Below, piece after piece: positions 44,205-53,900 of a stretch of 64,000 nt of DNA. The DNA is from Actinomadura spongiicola (GTDB lineage: Bacteria > Actinomycetota > Actinomycetes > Streptosporangiales > Streptosporangiaceae). The stretch covers positions 62,001 through 126,000 of the forward strand of contig NZ_QVNQ01000001.1 in NCBI RefSeq assembly GCF_003432485.1, in the 5' to 3' direction. The notes below the pieces were generated by a model. The model did not search any database, had not been told where the DNA came from, and saw only the letters and a program-made list of their open reading frames with translations. The first letter of the stretch is position 1; every line of letters begins with the position of its first letter. The translations under genes and the position numbers were made by a program.

Positions 44205-44240
44205 CAGAGGGCCCCTTCCGATCTTGGAAGGGGCCCTCTG
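44205..44240 (+). terminator. Strong hairpin after tRNA-Arg
   Basis: CAGAGGGCCCCTTCC and GGAAGGGGCCCTCTG form a perfect 15-bp stem with a six-base loop, starting eight bases after the tRNA. No T-run follows. It is probably the terminator of the tRNA transcript and also faces the integrase remnant. Confidence 0.8.
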
Positions 44241-44280
44241 CGTGGGCCATGGGAGCCACGTTGGGAGCCACGGGCTTCGA

Positions 44281-44490
44281 TCAGGTCCCGAAGAGGGCGC
44301 CGCTCATGGCCTCAGCCGCGGCCCGCTTGTCGTCGACGAGCAGATGCCCGTAGACGTCCTTGGCGACCGTGATGGACGCGTGCCCGAGGATCTCGGAGAC
44401 GACGGCAACGGCGTCCCTTGTGCGAGCGTCAGCGACGCGCCCGAGTGCCGCAACTCGTGCGGATGCCAGTGCCCGAGACCCGCCCGCCAG
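44281..44490 (-). pseudogene. Integrase C-terminal remnant
   Basis: The minus strand encodes HPHELRHSGASLTLAQGT, then after a frameshift VVSEILGHASITVAKDVYGH and LLVDDKRAAAEAMSGALFGT before the stop at 44281. These contain the HxxR, H and Y of a tyrosine integrase. The rest of the gene is gone. It points away from the tRNA-Arg gene's att side, as expected of the former integrase of an element at this tRNA. Confidence 0.88.
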
Positions 44491-44662
44491 TAGGAGTGTG
44501 GATGCGGCGTCGGTCGTGGAGCGGGGCGCCTTTCGGTGTCGCCATATTGGACAGAACCCGTCGCCGAGTGCAGGTCTTGTCGGAGCCAGGGGTTGGACGG
44601 TGCGGCAGGGCAGCGGTCACGGGGCTGCGGAACCGTCGGCCGGAACCGATCGTCTCAGCGGC

Positions 44663-45148
44663 ATGAGCGTGTCAACGACGGTTCTGCCGCTGGCGGGGGT
44701 GGTACTTGGTTCTGCCGGGACCCTGATCGGTCAGTACCTGTCGACACGTGTGGAGGCACGGCGCGCGAGGTTCGAGCAGGCCAGTGCGGAACGCTCAGAG
44801 CGTAAGGCGGCGCTCTTGGAGTTCCTGTCCGCCGCCCAGCAGGTGGAGCTGTGCTTGGACCGGCTGTCCATGGGAGAGCAGCTTGACGACTCCGAGAGGT
44901 GGCAGCACCTGCATGCGCTTTGGCTTGCCAAGAAGGTTCCCGAGCTTGTGTGCTCCTCTCCCGTCGCGCAGGCTGCCCACGACTACACCGCGGCGCTCCA
45001 TGCGCTGCTCCGGGGCCAGGCCGTGGGAGAGGGCACACCGTCCAAGCGTGACCTGCGTTTCGCGTTCCTGGAGGCCGCCCGCCGAGAACTCGGGACAGCG
45101 GACGAGCCGTTGAGGAGAGATCTTCCCGTGCGCGAACTCGGCGAGTAG
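44663..45148 (+). CDS. Membrane-anchored hypothetical protein
   Basis: A 161-residue protein from ATG 44663 (MSVSTTVLPLAGVVLGSAGT). One N-terminal transmembrane helix is followed by a charged helical part (RVEARRARFEQASAERSERK). Similar proteins are frequent in actinomycete integrative elements. The frame is open upstream but only this part has coding bias. It is the only intact gene within the tRNA-Arg relic. Function unknown. Confidence 0.7.
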   Translation: MSVSTTVLPLAGVVLGSAGTLIGQYLSTRVEARRARFEQASAERSERKAALLEFLSAAQQVELCLDRLSMGEQLDDSERWQHLHALWLAKKVPELVCSSPVAQAAHDYTAALHALLRGQAVGEGTPSKRDLRFAFLEAARRELGTADEPLRRDLPVRELGE

Positions 45149-45500
45149 CTACATCGCTTCGGCTCTCCAGGTGCGGGGCTGTGCGGATCGTTGAGTATGA
45201 GCCGGGATTTCCGCGGACCGGCGGAGGTTGGCGGGGAGGGCTGAAGGCTTCGCGATCAGGTCAGCCTGGCGTTCAGGGTATTCAGATGTACGCCCTCCGG
45301 AGCCTGTTCGTCCAACTTGGTCGTGCGGGAGTGGGCGGATCTCGGCAGACCTGGTGCGCGGCCTCCGAGGGCTTTCCGTCCTGGCTCCCGGGGCCACGGT
45401 CGCAACCATCCGGATTATGATCCCGGGTCTTTGCGAATGATGAGGGGGCAGCAGGCGGAGGTTCAGCGGACGGATTGGTGCAGACGGTTCGGAGGCTGTG
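45149..45500. other. No gene recognised in the tRNA-Arg relic
   Basis: About 350 bp with short overlapping frames on both strands and no family likeness or RNA gene. It is probably residual element DNA. Confidence 0.4.
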
Positions 45501-45541
45501 AATCAGTTGGGTTAGGGGTTCGATTCTTCGGGTGCGCCTAT
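45501..45541. repeat. Diverged copy of the tRNA-Arg 3' end (att remnant)
   Basis: AATCAGTTGGGTTAGGGGTT, then CGATTCTTCGGGTGCGCCTA, aligns with the tRNA-Arg 3' half at 44161-44201 with a small deletion and few changes. The similarity continues weakly into GTCAGAGG. It marks the far end of a former 1.3-kb integrated element. Confidence 0.8.
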
Positions 45542-45946
45542 GTCAGAGGCTCTTCCCTCAGGTGCCTCAGCGGAGTACGGCCATGACGTTGTGCCGGCAG
45601 TGCCGCCCTCCCGCTCTGCTGGGGGCGCGGGTGTTGTGTGATCCAGTTGCAGGTTGAGTTGGGGGCCGGGTTGCGTGGGGTGCCATCCCAGGGCTAGTGC
45701 CTTGGTGATTGCGGCGGCCACGGTTCGAGGGAGGACCACGCCTGCGGGCATGCACCGTGCGTTGCTGGGGTGAGCGCAGGGCAGGGACACCACCAGGCGT
45801 GCGCCCGACCCGCTGGCGTGCTGGACCGTGAAGGACAGTGGGGACCAGCCCATGGCCTGGCTGTAGGTGGGGCGGCTGCGTACCTTCCAGCGGAGTTCGG
45901 TGCCGCCCACGGTGATTCGGCGTGATTTCTTTCTTGCGAGTGCCAT
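45512..45946 (-). CDS. Conserved actinomycete hypothetical protein
   Basis: A 144-residue protein from ATG 45946 (MALARKKSRRITVGGTELRW), with AAGG upstream. The first 100 residues (KVRSRPTYSQAMGWSPLSF, LPRTVAAAITKALALGWHPT) match short proteins common in actinomycetes whose function is not known. The C-terminal 35 residues are low complexity and read through the tRNA-Arg att remnant, so the original end may have been replaced by the integration event. Confidence 0.7.
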   Translation of the reverse strand: MALARKKSRRITVGGTELRWKVRSRPTYSQAMGWSPLSFTVQHASGSGARLVVSLPCAHPSNARCMPAGVVLPRTVAAAITKALALGWHPTQPGPQLNLQLDHTTPAPPAEREGGTAGTTSWPYSAEAPEGRASDIGAPEESNP

Positions 45947-46048
45947 AGGGACCTTTGCTCCAGGGGTTCCCGGGAGTCTAGAGGCCATGATCGGCCGGAT
46001 CGGGAAACGTGGGTGCGTTGCGGTGGGGGTGGCGGGGAGGATGGAGGC

Positions 46049-46510
46049 GTGAATCCGGAGCGGTTTGTCGATTCTGATGTGTCGTTGTACGGCTTAGCGG
46101 AGGATCCCGTCCAAGTGGTCTGTCCGGTCTGCCGGGAGTGCGCTGAGGTGGTGCCGTGGCCGGGCCTGCGTGTTCGTTACTCAGCCTGGGGGCCTCGGCG
46201 TCTCGGGTGTCGTGACTGTGGGCACGTGAGGGACTGGCCCGGCGGGGTGTCGCGCTGGGGCGGTGCGGTCGATCCGTATTTCGGGCAGCCGTTGTGGCTA
46301 CGGGCGGATTGCTGCGGTGGGCGGACTCTGTGGGCGTTCAACGAGCGCCATCTGGACCTCTTGGAGGGGTATGTCGGGGCTCGGCTGCGGGAACGCGGGG
46401 AGTATGTCGGGATGACCATGGTGGCCAAGTTGCCGGCGTGGTTGAAGTCGGCCAAGCATCGCGGGGAGATCCTGCGGGTCATTGGGCGGCTCCGGGCGTC
46501 CCTTCCGTAG
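46049..46510 (+). CDS. Zinc-ribbon-containing hypothetical protein
   Basis: A 153-residue protein from GTG 46049 with GGAGG eight bases upstream. Two cysteine pairs (VCPVCREC and LGCRDCGH) form a TFIIB-like zinc ribbon at about residues 24-60, followed by a W-rich part (WGGAVDPYFGQPLWL) with CCGG. The C-terminal helix ends LKSAKHRGEILRVIGRLR. Proteins like this are widespread in actinomycetes as single genes of unknown role. Confidence 0.75.
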   Translation: MNPERFVDSDVSLYGLAEDPVQVVCPVCRECAEVVPWPGLRVRYSAWGPRRLGCRDCGHVRDWPGGVSRWGGAVDPYFGQPLWLRADCCGGRTLWAFNERHLDLLEGYVGARLRERGEYVGMTMVAKLPAWLKSAKHRGEILRVIGRLRASLP

Positions 46511-46850
46511 TTGTGGGTCGTGTGCGTTGGTAGGGGTCTTCGGGGGTTAGGCCGGCGCGGTGGCAGGTATTACGTAGGGCTCGGCTCCGTGAATGCTCCG
46601 GCCGTCCCGAGCAGTGGGACGTGCGTTGGGCTGGCAGCGCTGGGCCCATCTCGGTTCGCGGTCGCCGACGTAGGTCGTGCTGTCGAGGGCTTCGATCGCT
46701 GGTGCTGGCGTATGGCAGGCCATGTCGTTGGTGAAGTCCGTGTGCGACGACCAAGGACATTCGGGTCTTCTCTGCTCGGATACAAGGTCTCTGAGGGGTG
46801 TGCATGTGTCGGACGCCTGTGATGGAAGCTGATGGTTGGCCTTTGTTGGA
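46511..46850. other. No gene recognised
   Basis: Short frames on both strands without family likeness. The adjoining 187-bp repeat begins near the end of this gap. Confidence 0.4.
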
Positions 46851-47190
46851 GGGTCGGATCTAGCAGGAGATCATGCTCGCTTGCATGGCCGGGGGGTTGT
46901 GGGTCCGGTTGACGACTGCCGGCTGACACTGCGGGGTCTCGTTGTCGGCGGGGCGGGTCCGGCACCGGTTCCGCGGGTGGCAGGGGAGGCCGAGTGGGGT
47001 CGAGGAGGAGGCGCGCGATCGCCGGGCGGTTGGTGGAGGGGTGGATCTAGCAGGAGATCATGCTCGCGTGATTGGTCGGGGGGGTGTGGGTCCGGTTGAC
47101 GACGGACGGCGCACGCTGCGGGGTCTCGTTGTCGGCGGGGACGGGCCGGGCACTGGTTCCGTGGGTGGCTGAGGAGCCAGGGGTGGTGCG
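46850..47190. repeat. Tandem duplication with a 187-bp period
   Basis: GGATCTAGCAGGAGATCATG occurs at 46856 and again at 47043. Similarity then continues for about 130 bases, with GTGGGTCCGGTTGACGAC and GCGGGGTCTCGTTGTCGGCG in both. Differences between copies are scattered and do not respect codons, which argues against a protein. The copies may encode a small RNA or be a former mobile or intergenic repeat. No tRNA-like structure is seen. Confidence 0.75.
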
Positions 47191-47251
47191 TGGGGGCTGG
47201 GCGGTCCAGGTCGTTGCGGGGTTTCGCTTGTCGCATGCGAAACCGTCGGGG

Positions 47252-49087
47252 TTACTCGGTTAGGGTTTTTAGGACGTCTTCGCCGTATTTGGCTAGTTTG
47301 TTTTCGCCTACGCCGTTGATTTGGGAGAGTTCGGTGAGGGTGGACGGGAGGGCGGTCGCGATTTCGCGGAGGGTGGCGTCGTGGAATATGACGTAGGCGG
47401 GGACGCCCTGTTCCTTTGCGGTGGCGGCGCGCCAGGCGCGGAGGCGTTCGAAGAGGGGGGCCGCTTCGGGGGCGAGGTCGATGGGGGGCTTGCGGTCCTT
47501 GGCGGCCTTTGCGGCCTTGGGGGTGGGGCGGTCTGGTTCGCGGCGCATCATGACCTTGCGTTGGCCGCGGAGGACGTCGGCGCTCGCTTCGGTTTGGAGG
47601 AGGGTGCCGTGGTTGCTCTCGACGGCGATCAGGCCTTGGGCGAGCAGTTGGCGGACGACGGCGCGCCATTCGACTTCGCGGAGTTCGGTGCCGACGCCGA
47701 AGGGTTTCAGGGAGTCGTGGTCGAACTGGATGACCTTCGCGCTCTTCTTGCCGAGCAGGATGTCGATGATGTGCCCGGCACCGAACTTCTGGCGGCGCTC
47801 GCGGTCCAGGCGCACGATTACGGAGAGGACCTTCTGGGCGGCGACGGTCGCGTCCCAGGATTCGGGTGGGGTCAGGCAGGTGTCGCAGTTGCCGCAGGGG
47901 GCGCCGGGCTGGCCGAAGTAGTTCAGGAGGTGGACGCGGCGGCATTCGACGGTTTCGCAGAGGGCGAGCATCGCGTCGAGGTGCTGGGTCTGGCGGCGGC
48001 GGAACGCGGCGTCGCCCTCGCCGCCGTCGATCATTTTGCGTAGGTTGACGACGTCCTGGAGGCCGTAGGCGAGCCAGGCGGTGGAGGGGAGGCCGTCGCG
48101 TCCGGCGCGTCCGGTCTCCTGGTAGTAGCCCTCGACGGATTTGGGGAGGTCGAGGTGCGCTACGAAGCGGACGTCCGGCTTGTCGATGCCCATGCCGAAC
48201 GCGATGGTCGCGACGATGACCAGGCCGTCCTCGCGGAGGAAGCGAGCCTGGTTGGCGGCGCGTGTCTGGGCGTCCAGGCCGGCGTGGTAGGGGAGGGCCT
48301 CGATGCCGTTCTCGGTGAGGAACGCGGCGTGCTTCTCGACGGAGTTGCGGGAGAGGCAGTAGACGATTCCGGCGTCGTCCTTGTGTTCGGTTTGGAGGAG
48401 GCGGAGGAGTTGGCGTTTGGCGTCGGTCTTCGGTTCGATCCGGTACTGGATGTTCGGGCGGTCGAAGCTCGCGACGAAATGGCGGGTGTTCGGGGCGGTG
48501 GCGTCGAGGTTGAGCCTTGTTGCTATTTCGTGGCGGGTGGCCTCGGTGGCGGTGGCGGTCAGCGCGATGCGGGGGACGTCCGGCCAGCGTTCGTGGAGGC
48601 CGGAGAGCATCAGGTAGTCGGGGCGGAAGTCGTGGCCCCATTGGGAGACGCAGTGCGCCTCGTCGATCGCGAACAGGGACACGTTCGCGCGGTCGAGGAG
48701 GTCGACGGTCGCGGGGAGGCGGAGGCGTTCGGGGGCCAGGTAGAGCAGGTCGAGTTCGCCCGCCACGAACTGCGCCTCGACGACGCGGCGTTCGTCGAGG
48801 TCCTGGGTGGAGTTGAGGAAGCCCGCCTGGACGCCGAGGGTGCGCAGCGCGTCCACCTGGTCTTGCATGAGGGCGATGAGCGGGGAGATGACGATTCCGG
48901 TGCCTTTACGGACGAGCGCCGGGATCTGGTAGCACAGTGACTTCCCGCCGCCGGTCGGCATCAGGACGAGCGCGTCGCCGCCCGCCGACACGTGCTCGAT
49001 GATCTCCCGCTGGCCGTCCCGGAACGCGTCGTAGCCGAACACGCGTCGCAGGACGTCGAGCGTCTCCGGGGTCTCAGGGGAAGTCAC
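47252..49087 (-). CDS. recQ: ATP-dependent DNA helicase RecQ
   Basis: A 611-residue SF2 helicase. Walker A is [16 protein letters not shown], the DExH box [18 protein letters not shown], motif V and VI regions [14 protein letters not shown] and [10 protein letters not shown]. The RQC zinc cysteines ([11 protein letters not shown], then CGNCDTC) and a C-terminal HRDC domain ([16 protein letters not shown]) complete bacterial RecQ. It unwinds DNA 3'-5' in recombination and repair. Start is GTG 49087. Length is normal and no sign of transfer is seen. Confidence 0.97.
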   Translation of the reverse strand: MTSPETPETLDVLRRVFGYDAFRDGQREIIEHVSAGGDALVLMPTGGGKSLCYQIPALVRKGTGIVISPLIALMQDQVDALRTLGVQAGFLNSTQDLDERRVVEAQFVAGELDLLYLAPERLRLPATVDLLDRANVSLFAIDEAHCVSQWGHDFRPDYLMLSGLHERWPDVPRIALTATATEATRHEIATRLNLDATAPNTRHFVASFDRPNIQYRIEPKTDAKRQLLRLLQTEHKDDAGIVYCLSRNSVEKHAAFLTENGIEALPYHAGLDAQTRAANQARFLREDGLVIVATIAFGMGIDKPDVRFVAHLDLPKSVEGYYQETGRAGRDGLPSTAWLAYGLQDVVNLRKMIDGGEGDAAFRRRQTQHLDAMLALCETVECRRVHLLNYFGQPGAPCGNCDTCLTPPESWDATVAAQKVLSVIVRLDRERRQKFGAGHIIDILLGKKSAKVIQFDHDSLKPFGVGTELREVEWRAVVRQLLAQGLIAVESNHGTLLQTEASADVLRGQRKVMMRREPDRPTPKAAKAAKDRKPPIDLAPEAAPLFERLRAWRAATAKEQGVPAYVIFHDATLREIATALPSTLTELSQINGVGENKLAKYGEDVLKTLTE

Positions 49088-49132
49088 CGGCCCATAGTAG
49101 GAGCCACCGCCGACGCCCGCCCCACAGAATCC

Positions 49133-49792
49133 TCACTTGTGGATAACCTCCACCAGCTCGGGCGTGATCTCCTCCAGGTCGTCGGCGACGTGGGCCGCGA
49201 GGGCCAGCGCGTCGGGGGTTGGTGGGTGCGTGGGGCGGGGGACGGCGATCACCGGCATGCCGGCGGCGCGGGCCGCGCGGAGGCCGTTGCTGGAGTCCTC
49301 GATGGCGACGCAGGCGGGGGCGGGCACCTCCAGCCGTGCGGCCACGGTCAGGTATCCGTCCGGGGCGGGTTTGCCGCGGTCCACCTCTTCGGTCGACACG
49401 GTGGCGCGGAACAGTGCGTCCAAGCGGAGTTGGCCTAGTACCAGGTCGATGAGGGCGCGCGGGGACGAGCTCGACAGCCCGAGCGGACGGTACTCCGCCA
49501 GACGGCGGACGGTCGACTCTGCTCCCGGTAGTACTGGTGGCCATCCTTCGTACCGCTGGGACATTCGGTCGATCACCTCGTAGGCGACCTCCTCGGCTGA
49601 TACGCCGTCGACGAGTTCGGAGGCGATGTATCCGGCCCATTCCTCGGTGCTCATGCCCATGAGCCGTTCCTGTGTGTCGGGGAGCCAGCGTCCGTCATGG
49701 TCTTCGACGTAGCCGCGACGGACCTCCTCCCATACGGGCTCGGAATCGATGAGGACGCCGTCCAGGTCGAACACGATCGCTTGTACGGGCAT
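49133..49792 (-). CDS. HAD-family phosphatase, beta-phosphoglucomutase-like
   Basis: A 219-residue HAD hydrolase. Motif I is VFDLDGVLIDSEPVW with nucleophile Asp at about 9, motif II SSSSPRALI, motif III lysine in RGKPAPDGYL and motif IV CVAIEDSSNGLRAA. The helical cap belongs to subclass I, as in beta-phosphoglucomutases and small sugar phosphatases. ATG 49792 follows GGAGGAACCC. The substrate is unknown. It lies downstream of nothing related and transcribes towards recQ. Confidence 0.93.
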   Translation of the reverse strand: MPVQAIVFDLDGVLIDSEPVWEEVRRGYVEDHDGRWLPDTQERLMGMSTEEWAGYIASELVDGVSAEEVAYEVIDRMSQRYEGWPPVLPGAESTVRRLAEYRPLGLSSSSPRALIDLVLGQLRLDALFRATVSTEEVDRGKPAPDGYLTVAARLEVPAPACVAIEDSSNGLRAARAAGMPVIAVPRPTHPPTPDALALAAHVADDLEEITPELVEVIHK

Positions 49793-50004
49793 GGGTTCCT
49801 CCGCGAAGCTTTTTCGGCGCGTCCTACCCTGGCCACGATCACTACCCGGTGCGACCGAAACGGAACCGCGCGCATAGCACGCCCTGATAGCCGACTTGTA
49901 GCACCTAATGAGGATTTATCTGACGAGTAAGACTTGATCGCGTCCGGTCTGGCATGGTGTAGGTCCTCCGCCTTCTCCGGAGCTCAACGCAGAGGAGATC
50001 TTCC

Positions 50005-50475
50005 ATGGTGTTCCTCGGTTCCCTGTTGGTGGTGGCCGCGATCGCCGCCGTGGTGGGCGTCATCCTCGGAAACACTGGATCCACGAACCTCGTCGCCTTC
50101 GGTCAGACCGTGCCAGGCGTGGACGAACTATGGCAGGTATTCCTCGCCGGGGCCGTCACGGCCGTGGTCTTCATCGCCGGTACGGCGCTCGCGGTCATCG
50201 GCACGGTCCGCCTGCTGCGCACCCGCCGGGACCTGCGCGACCTGCGCGAGGAGCACGAGGAGTCGCTGACCACCCTGGAGATGGAGAAGCGCCGCCTGCA
50301 ACGCGAACTCGCCCGCGTCCGCCAGGCCGCCGCCCAGGCCGACGCGTCGGGGGGCGGCTCGTCCGGCCGGGGACGGCAGTCGCGGCGTGGGGCGCCCGCC
50401 GCCGCCCAGGGCCCGCGGGTGGGGCCGCGTTCGCAGGTGGCGGCCACTTCCCCGTTCTTCGACCGTAAGGAGTGA
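50005..50475 (+). CDS. LapA-like two-helix membrane protein
   Basis: A 156-residue protein with two transmembrane segments (VVAAIAAVVGVILGN and LAGAVTAVVFIAGTALAVIG), then a cytoplasmic helix (EEHEESLTTLEMEKRRLQRE) and a Gly/Ser/Arg-rich tail. This matches LapA-like (DUF1049) proteins. GAGGAGAT precedes ATG 50005. Role unknown, possibly membrane assembly. Confidence 0.75.
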   Translation: MVFLGSLLVVAAIAAVVGVILGNTGSTNLVAFGQTVPGVDELWQVFLAGAVTAVVFIAGTALAVIGTVRLLRTRRDLRDLREEHEESLTTLEMEKRRLQRELARVRQAAAQADASGGGSSGRGRQSRRGAPAAAQGPRVGPRSQVAATSPFFDRKE

Positions 50476-50572
50476 GCGGGTCGCTCGCTCGTTCTTGATG
50501 ATGACGGGGTGTCCGCCGTAATCGCCGTGCGGAGGGATGACGGCGCCCGTCCGTTCCGCGCATGATCGTGGT

Positions 50573-50956
50573 GTGCGGATTCTTTTCAAGGTGGGCATCA
50601 CCGCGGTCGCCCTCTGGGTGGCCACCGTGGTGATCGACGGTATCTCGGTGGACGGCGACACGGCCGGCCGTCGCGCTCTCACGTTGGTCGCCGTCGCCGC
50701 CATCTTCGGCCTCGTCAACGCCATCATCAAGCCGCTCATCAAAACGCTCGGGTGCGCGTTCTACGTGCTGACGCTCGGTCTGATCGGGCTCGTGGTGAAC
50801 GCGCTGCTGCTCTGGCTCACCAGCGAGCTCGCCGGGGAACTCGACCTGCCGTTCCACGTCACCGGCTTCTGGCCCGCGTTCTGGGGCGCCATCGTCGTCG
50901 GTGTGGTCGGCTGGCTGCTGCACCTTGTCGTTCCTGAGAAGGACGACAAAGACTGA
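50573..50956 (+). CDS. Phage-holin-superfamily-IV-like membrane protein
   Basis: A 127-residue protein with four hydrophobic helices, the layout of the 4-TMS holin superfamily IV (YvlD-like). Typical are VVIDGISVDGD, GLVNAIIKPLIKTLG and LGLIGLVVNALLLWLTS. GTG 50573 starts at VRILFKVG; ATG 50537 is an alternative. In chromosomal context such proteins are not lysis proteins but small integral membrane proteins of unclear function. Confidence 0.85.
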   Translation: MRILFKVGITAVALWVATVVIDGISVDGDTAGRRALTLVAVAAIFGLVNAIIKPLIKTLGCAFYVLTLGLIGLVVNALLLWLTSELAGELDLPFHVTGFWPAFWGAIVVGVVGWLLHLVVPEKDDKD

Positions 50957-50958
50957 CG

Positions 50959-53900
50959 TCAGCGGACGTCCACGAGGCTCGGGGCGGCCGTGGCGGCGCG
51001 TTCGAACGGGCTCGCCTCCAGCCTGCCGGTGGGCGCGTCGGCGTATTCGCGGTAGTCCGGCGGACGGACGCCCGGCGCGCTCACCAGGACCCAGGCGCGG
51101 GAGCGGACGGCGCCGATGAGGAACTCCGCGTCCGTGACCGCGCACGCGTCCGCGACGATCAACGTGTCGAACTCCTCGTCGCGGCCGGTGAGGCCCACCC
51201 CGGTCGGGGTCCCGACGACCAGGTCGGCGGTGCGGAGCAGGACGTCGCCCCCGGCGGAGCGCTCACCGGCGGTGTAGGCGGTGAGCTCCTCGATGCGGGC
51301 CATCGCGCGGCGCTGGTGGTCGGCGACGGCCTCCGGGGCGGTGGTGGGGTCGGTGCCGCAGATCTCCAGGACGTTCTCCCGCGAGCCGGCCTCCGTCCGC
51401 CGGGCCGTCTCCAGGTCGTCCTCCATGGCGGACAGTTCCTCCGTCGCCGCGGCGTCGTGCCGTTCCAGCGCCACCGCGGTCTCCGCCGCGTGGGCCGTGG
51501 CCGCCTCCGCGTCCGACCTGGCCTGCCGTGCCGTGGCCAGGGCCTCCTCGCGGGACGTCCGGGCCGTGTTCATCCGGTCTTCGATGGCTTGGGCGGTTTG
51601 TTGCGCGAGGCGTGCCTGGGTCGCTTCCTGCGTCGCCTTTTCCACCGCTGTTGAGGCTAGGCGGGCTTGTTTCTGGTGTTCGGCGGTCGCGGTCTCTCGT
51701 TCCGTCGCCAGCCAGGTCAGCTCCGTGCCGAGGCGCCGTTGCGCCTCCTGCGCCTGTTGCAGCCGCGCCCCGCCCTCGGACACGAACGACGCGAGGCCGC
51801 GCCGTACCCGTTCCGCGTGCTCGGCGGCGTCCTTGGCCTCCCGCGCCTTCTTGGCGGCCTCGTCCGCCTCCCGCGTACGGCCCTTGACCTCGGCGCGCAG
51901 GGACCGCAGCTCCGACGGCGGCGACGCCACGTGCAGGCGCTGCCCGAGCGTCATCTTCCGGCGCAGCGCCGACAGTGCCGACTCCGCCGACACGAGCCGG
52001 TAGTAGGCGGCGTGGCCTTCCGCCGCCGCGTCCGCGTCCTCCGCCGCCAGTCGGTGCGCCTCCTCCGCGGCCGCGGGCAGCGCCTCCTGTGCGCGTGCCA
52101 GCTCGTCCTTCAGGGACGCCTCCGTCTGGCGCGCTTCCTGCAACTCCGTCTGCGCTGTTCTGGCGCGCTCGTCGAGTTGGGCGCATCGGGCGTACGCGGC
52201 GTCGGCGGTCCGGGTCAGCGCGTTCGCCTCGGCCGCCGCTTCCTCCGCGATCGCTCGGAGCCGTTCCGCTTCCGCGCGTGGGCCCTCCAGCTCGGCCTCC
52301 GCCTCCGTCTGGACGGCGGCGAGCCGTTCCGCCTCCGCCTCGGCCTCGACGGCGGCGTTCTCGGCGTTGGCGGCCGCGTTCCGGGACTCCTCGATCGTCG
52401 CGGTGAGCGTCGCCCTCGCCGCGTCCAGGGCCTCGCGTCGCCGCAGGTTCTCGGCCTCGACGGCCCGTAGCGTGGCCGCGTCCCGTGGCCACTGCTCCAG
52501 CCACATCAGACCGCGCCGCAGCAGCTGCGTCTCCGTCTCCCAGGACACCCGCCACGCCTCTCCGATGGGGCGCAGCGCCGCCGTCCGTACCCTCGTCTCC
52601 GGAGCTGACGGCCCCTCCGCCGGGACGGCGGGTTCCGTCGTGGGCATCGGCATCGCGGGGAGCGGCTCGACCCGCGTGACCGCCGGTGTCTCGTTCGCCT
52701 CGTCGGCGGGCTGCCCGACCATGGGCTTGAACTCGACCGTCCCGTTCGCGCCGAACTCCCGGACGGGCGCCGGTTCGGCAACCTCGTCGAGTACGGGCGG
52801 CAGGGCCTGCGTCTCCACCGAGGGCGACTCCGCCGTGGCGGGCTGCGTCTCGATCATCAGGGAGAAGACCTCGGGGTCGTCCTCCAGCGTCCGCAGCAGG
52901 TCGGCTGCCCGTTCCGGTGTCGGCGCGAGCAGCAACGCCCGTCCGTCGGCCGCGGTGACTTCCTTGACGATTCCGCGGACGACGTCGTCGACGTCCTCGG
53001 TCTGGACGAGGCGGAGCAGGTCTGTTTTCCCCAGCGAACCGGGTGCCGTCAGGAACCGGGCCAGGACCTGCCAGTCGCCCGTGACCCGCTCCTCGCGCAG
53101 GACCCGCAGGGCGGCGATGTGCGGCGCCCACCCGACCGGCGGCACGTCTTCGGGGACTTCCCTCAGGCGGGCGTCGAGCCCCTCATAGAACTCCGACAGT
53201 GGCCCGTAGACGCCTTCTACGAGTTCACGTCCGCCCCACTCCTCGTCAACGGCCTCCGTTCCTAGCGGCGGCGTTCCCCCGACCGTCGGGATGGGCATGG
53301 TGCCGAACTCCGACCGCGCATCGAGCACCACGTCTTCGACACCCGACATGTCCTTGCCGGAGGGGGCAGAGGTGGATGGAGGTTCGAGGTCTGCGGCGGC
53401 TGAAACGTCTGCCACGTCGCCTACAGGCGCCTGAGTCGCGGCCTCGCCGGAGGCGTTCGCAGAAGGTGCAGGTCCGGGCTCGCCGATGACGCCCTCATCG
53501 GCCGAGACGCCCAGGGGCACCTCATGTGCGGTCTCGGCGACAATGTCTTCGACACCCGATATGTCGTCGCCGGAGGCGTCCGAGGGGCGTGCAGGTTCGA
53601 GGCCTGGGGCGATGCCTTCGGCGGTTGGGACGTCCGTCCAGTCGCCCACGGGCACCTCAGCCGTGACCTCGACATCCGACACGTCCTCGCCGGTGGCATC
53701 CAAGGAGGGCATGGGTTCAGGCTCCACTGCCACGCCTTCGACGGCCGAAACGCCCGTCACGTCCTCCACAGGCGCCTCAGCCGCGGCCTTGGCGGCCGCG
53801 GCTTCGACCACCGCAGGGTCAGGGACGGTTTCCGCGCTTGTCGCGGGTCCGTCCTCCGGCGCTTCCTGGACGGGAAGCGGGACGGTGACGTTGCGTTCCT

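Noticed and set aside
47058..48641. 527-residue Pro/Arg-rich minus-strand frame inside recQ
   Set aside because: A shifted frame of recQ; composition typical of out-of-frame GC-rich sequence.
50573..50956. Reading the holin-like protein as phage lysis gene
   Set aside because: No endolysin or other phage gene is near, and superfamily IV members of this type are common in chromosomes without prophages.
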